The position numbers and the translations under genes were made by a program. The notes beneath the pieces were generated by a model that was not told the DNA's origin, made no database searches, and saw only the letters and a program-made list of their open reading frames with translations. Shown here one piece after another: positions 61,101-64,000 of a stretch of 64,000 bases of DNA. The DNA is from Absidia repens (taxonomy: Eukaryota; Mucoromycota; Mucoromycetes; Mucorales; Cunninghamellaceae), in NCBI GenBank assembly GCA_002105175.1, contig MCGE01000013.1, positions 310,001 to 374,000 on the forward strand. The letters run 5' to 3'. Within the stretch, counting starts at the first letter, position 1, and every line of letters begins with the position of its first letter.

Positions 61101-61261
61101 CAACACCAGTTATATAACAGCAATAACGATAATTCAGTTTACTGTTGTTTTGTTTTGTTTTTGAAACGCAGATACGCCCTGGAACCGGGTATCACACACC
61201 AAAAATTAATATAGAATGAAGCAACAGTGCACAAAGAGGGGCCTGTGCTCCTCTTTGATTC

Positions 61262-61297
<36 letters not shown>

Positions 61298-61634
61298 CAG
61301 GAACCTCTTTTTGGATAAATAGTCCATTACTATTCGTAAGAAAAAAATATTAACAACAGGTTTTATAAGAAAGAAAAAAAAAACAAGAATGTAGTAAATA
61401 TGACATATCTATAACATAAATAAGCTTTATTTTATTGTAGCGATATCTCCACATTTATCAATCTTTTATTTATTTTTCATCAAAAGCGGAGTTTTGAATT
61501 CAAGGCAAACCGAATTTCAACCTGAAAGCACTTTTTTTTTTTTTGCCTTTCTTTCTGATATTTTTTTTTAATACACACATATACATATATATATATTTAT
61601 ATTCCCACTCTTCAAACAAATTTGAATAGCAAAT
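58190..61634. other. Long gene-poor stretch
   Basis: 3.4 kb between divergent genes. It holds A/T runs (58917-58944, 61265-61292) and a C/T-rich leader before the kinase. Two weak candidates lie inside: a spliced mini-frame at 59586-59788, and overlapping open frames in all three plus frames at about 60100-60480 where AT content drops. Otherwise I see nothing. Confidence 0.45.
59586..59788 (+). CDS. Possible two-exon mini gene, 44 residues
   Basis: ATG at 59586, exon 59586-59646 ending before GTATGT, then acceptor TTAG and exon 59715-59788. The product would be MATTFSIFSLQIQDDNEIIQ, then ETTTQRNGIHYIRV and a short hydrophobic end. Splice sites and phase fit, but there is no family support and the frame could continue in exons I cannot see. 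Confidence 0.2.
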
Positions 61635-64000
61635 ATGTCTGTTACTAAAATTATCTCCAACACTTTATTTCGCATTTTACCTCCATCTACTACTACTACT
61701 ACTACTACTACTACTAGTGGTGTTGCAAGTACAAGTGATGGCAATGGCAGCAAAGAAACTACCGTGGAGGCTCATGGCGATAAGGAACATGGCGATACTA
61801 CCTCTTTCTCTACCGGTTTAAGTTGCTCATCGTGCGTCTCGTCGTGCCCTTCTTATGTCAATGAAAAAGAGCCTTTAGGACCTTATCGTTTAGTGAAAAC
61901 ATTGGGTATTGGTGAATTTGGCAAAATCAAACTCGGAATTCATACCGAGACTGAACAAAAGGTAAGACCCAGTTGGTGGAACGTCGCACTTTATTCCAAT
62001 ATTCATTGCTAGTCCGATTTGCTTGTGATATTTTGTAGGTGGCTATCAAAGTGATCAAGAAAAAGAACCATGATGATGCCAAACTTGCGAAAGTGGAACG
62101 CGAAATTCAAGTCCTCAAGGTAATGAAAGCAAACAATATATAATATATATAAAAAAATAAAAAACAGGATCTCAAGGGACGTGTGTTTGTGTTTATGTTT
62201 ACGTGTTGTGTGTTGTCCCTATTTGCCATTTTTTTTTCTCTAAGTGTGTGAAAAAAAATGGCGGTTGCATAAGAGAGCGTTTACAAATTTGGGTGAAAAC
62301 CGAGCGAATCAAAAAACTTACCTTTTTCCTTTTTTTAAATTTAGTCCTTACGCCATCCTCATATTGTTAAATTGATTGATGTGTTCGAAACTGACACTCG
62401 TATTGGAATTATTTTGGAATATGCTTCAGGTAATATATCATGATCAAAAAGAATAAAAAAGTGACTTGCGGTTTGTTTGTTTACTCTTTCATTTTATTTA
62501 TTTATTTATTTTTAATCATTCAAGGGGGCGAGTTGTTTGAATATGTTTTGTCCCACAGCTCTTTGGAAGAAGATGTAGCAAGAAACCTATTTGCCCAATT
62601 GATCAGCAGCGTGTATCACATGCATATGAAAGACATTGTACATCGAGATTTGAAATTGGTAAGTTGAGGTGATTAAACCTGCTTGGGGTTAAAAAAGGCA
62701 AGAAGGGCAATCATGTCTAATTATTCTTTTTCTGCTTTTATTAGGAAAACCTGTTATTCTTGGATTCTCAGCAAACGCACATTATTGTTAGTGACTTCGG
62801 CTTTGCCAACAGTGATGCCAACAATAAAGATCTGCTGTCAACATGTTGCGGATCACCAACCTATGCTGCTCCGGAATTGGTGTATCCGTCAGGTGGCTAC
62901 AAAGGTCCCGCTGCTGATGTATGGTCGTGTGGGATTATATTATACTGTATGGTGTGTGGATATCTACCTTTTGATGATGACCCAGAAAACCCCGAAAGCG
63001 CCAATTTACATCAACTTTATCGCTACATTCGCTCAACAAACGCCTTATCCATTCCAAATTTTGTCAGTGATGATGCTCAAGACCTTATTCGAAAAATGCT
63101 CCAACATGATCCCGCCAAACGCTGCAGTGTAGAAGCTATCATCAATCACCCATGGTTGCAAGCTTATCGCTCTACTCTCTTTGACATGTCAACGGAGCAA
63201 CTGGAACAACAGGCCTTGGATTCTATTACAAAACATCACGTAGCGCCTCCTTCTCCTTCGGTTGGTGCCAACGAATATCAGACCAATGGCGACCACCGCC
63301 ATCACAATCAACTTTCGGCCATTCAAGAAAACCAACAACACCAAGAAGATGAACAAGAACAGCAACAAGATGATGATGGATCAGCAGCACATGCATGTAA
63401 TTTTTTGGAATTAAGTCAACACATCAATATCAACTGTGACACCGACCATCAAACACAAAACGACAAGGATATTATGCAGGTAGCAGATGTGGGGGAAGAA
63501 TCTCAAAATGCGATGGAACCTGGAATGAGCTATAGACCTTTGGAACTTACTCAAGCCGACGACTTAGCTCAACATGTTCAGCAACACCCAAAACTTATCC
63601 AAACTGACGAAGCAACAGATCTGATGTCAACAAAGGAACAGCGGAATCGAGTAGTACCTATCCAAACACAAAGCGACAATCAACATATGAACCACGACAC
63701 ATCATCTGGGGTTTTGGATGCAAAGAAAGTGGACCAGCAACCATATGAAGTGACTCAAGGGGATCAATCGTTACCACAAAATGAAGCTCAACTTCCTGCT
63801 GTACTTGAAAATGGTGATCAAGAATTGTCCGCAACTGAAAACCAACTGGAAAAACCGGTTCCACATGCAACGGGAAAGGAAGGACTGCCTCAGCCTGCAG
63901 ATGGATTGGATGAACTCGCTTCGCCTGAACATGGAAAAAAGGAACTGACATCACCGGAAAATCATCATCAAGAAATTACTCAGCAAGTGCACCATCATCA
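61635..64000 (+). CDS. SNF1/Kin4-related Ser/Thr protein kinase (3' end outside window)
   Basis: Exons 61635-61961, 62039-62119, 62345-62429, 62525-62658 and 62745 to the window end. A leader with a Thr run from a CTA repeat (61688-61717) precedes a complete kinase domain. It has GPYRLVKTLGIGEFGKIKLG (Gly loop), VAIKVI (catalytic Lys), HRDLKLENLLF (catalytic loop), SDFGFAN, then the activation segment with LLSTCCGSPTYAAPELV and DVWSCGIILYCMVCGYLPFD. The T before CCGSPTYAAPE is the usual activation-loop phosphorylation site of SNF1-type kinases. The domain ends at HPWL. The tail is Gln/His/Asp-rich, probably disordered, and still open at 64000. The closest group from memory is the Kin4/SNF1-related CAMK family; an exact orthologue is not assigned. 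Confidence 0.9.

Overview
This window is nuclear DNA from a filamentous fungus, most likely a Mucoromycota member (Mucorales-like). The evidence is intron-rich genes with short GT-AG introns (mostly 60-110 nt), AT-rich gene-poor stretches with long A/T runs, a Zn2Cys6 regulator beside families that yeasts have lost (a NELF-A-like factor), an SREBP, and long Ser/Gln/Asn/His tracts. I spliced the genes by hand. For all but one of the multi-exon genes the exon lengths sum to a whole number of codons and the motifs run on across the junctions. The exception is the gene at 32037-34517. I saw no rRNA, convincing tRNA or CRISPR array.

Layout. 1-2.6 kb: 3' part of a Tps2-type trehalose-6-phosphate phosphatase (+). 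3.8-12.2 kb: three minus-strand genes in a row, Vps39/Vam6 (HOPS tethering), a NELF-A homologue (Pol II pausing) and Ste14/ICMT (CAAX-protein carboxyl methylation). 12.2-15.2 kb: gene-poor, with repeat copy A. 15.2-17.5 kb: Not4 (+). 17.5-21.4 kb: gene-poor, with repeat fragment B. 21.4-22.6 kb: an unknown single-pass membrane protein (-). 23.8-31.7 kb: Not1, the CCR4-NOT scaffold (-). 32.0-34.5 kb: an unknown low-complexity gene (+) with two frame breaks. 34.8-35.2 kb: a small secreted Cys protein (-). 35.2-38.5 kb: repeat copies C (+) and D (-) tail to tail. 38.5-40.2 kb: glutaryl-CoA dehydrogenase (-). 41.7-43.7 kb: SREBP-type membrane bHLH factor (+). 44.3-48.7 kb: a small coiled-coil protein and a 1149-residue helical protein of unknown function (-). 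48.9-50.4 kb: CTU1/NCS6 tRNA thiolase (+). 50.9-52.4 kb: repeat copy E and a trailing ORF. 52.8-56.0 kb: Zn2Cys6 transcription factor (+). 56.8-58.2 kb: glutamate 5-kinase (-). 61.6 kb to the end: SNF1/Kin4-like protein kinase (+, runs off the window).

Functional links. Not1 and Not4 belong to the same CCR4-NOT complex and lie 6 kb apart. NELF-A acts in the same broad area, transcription elongation and mRNA fate. The other genes are housekeeping or regulatory and do not form an obvious cluster.

The most unusual feature is a dispersed repeat family, with five copies in 64 kb. Full-length copies begin with a conserved 12-16 bp inverted repeat (hairpin) and carry a conserved core around ATGCATGGGGAAACCC. 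Two copies form an inverted pair with near-terminal inverted repeats around an ORF. The other main points are a NELF-A gene in a fungus, an SREBP whose last intron decides whether the second membrane segment is made, and an 11-nt microexon inside a zinc cluster.
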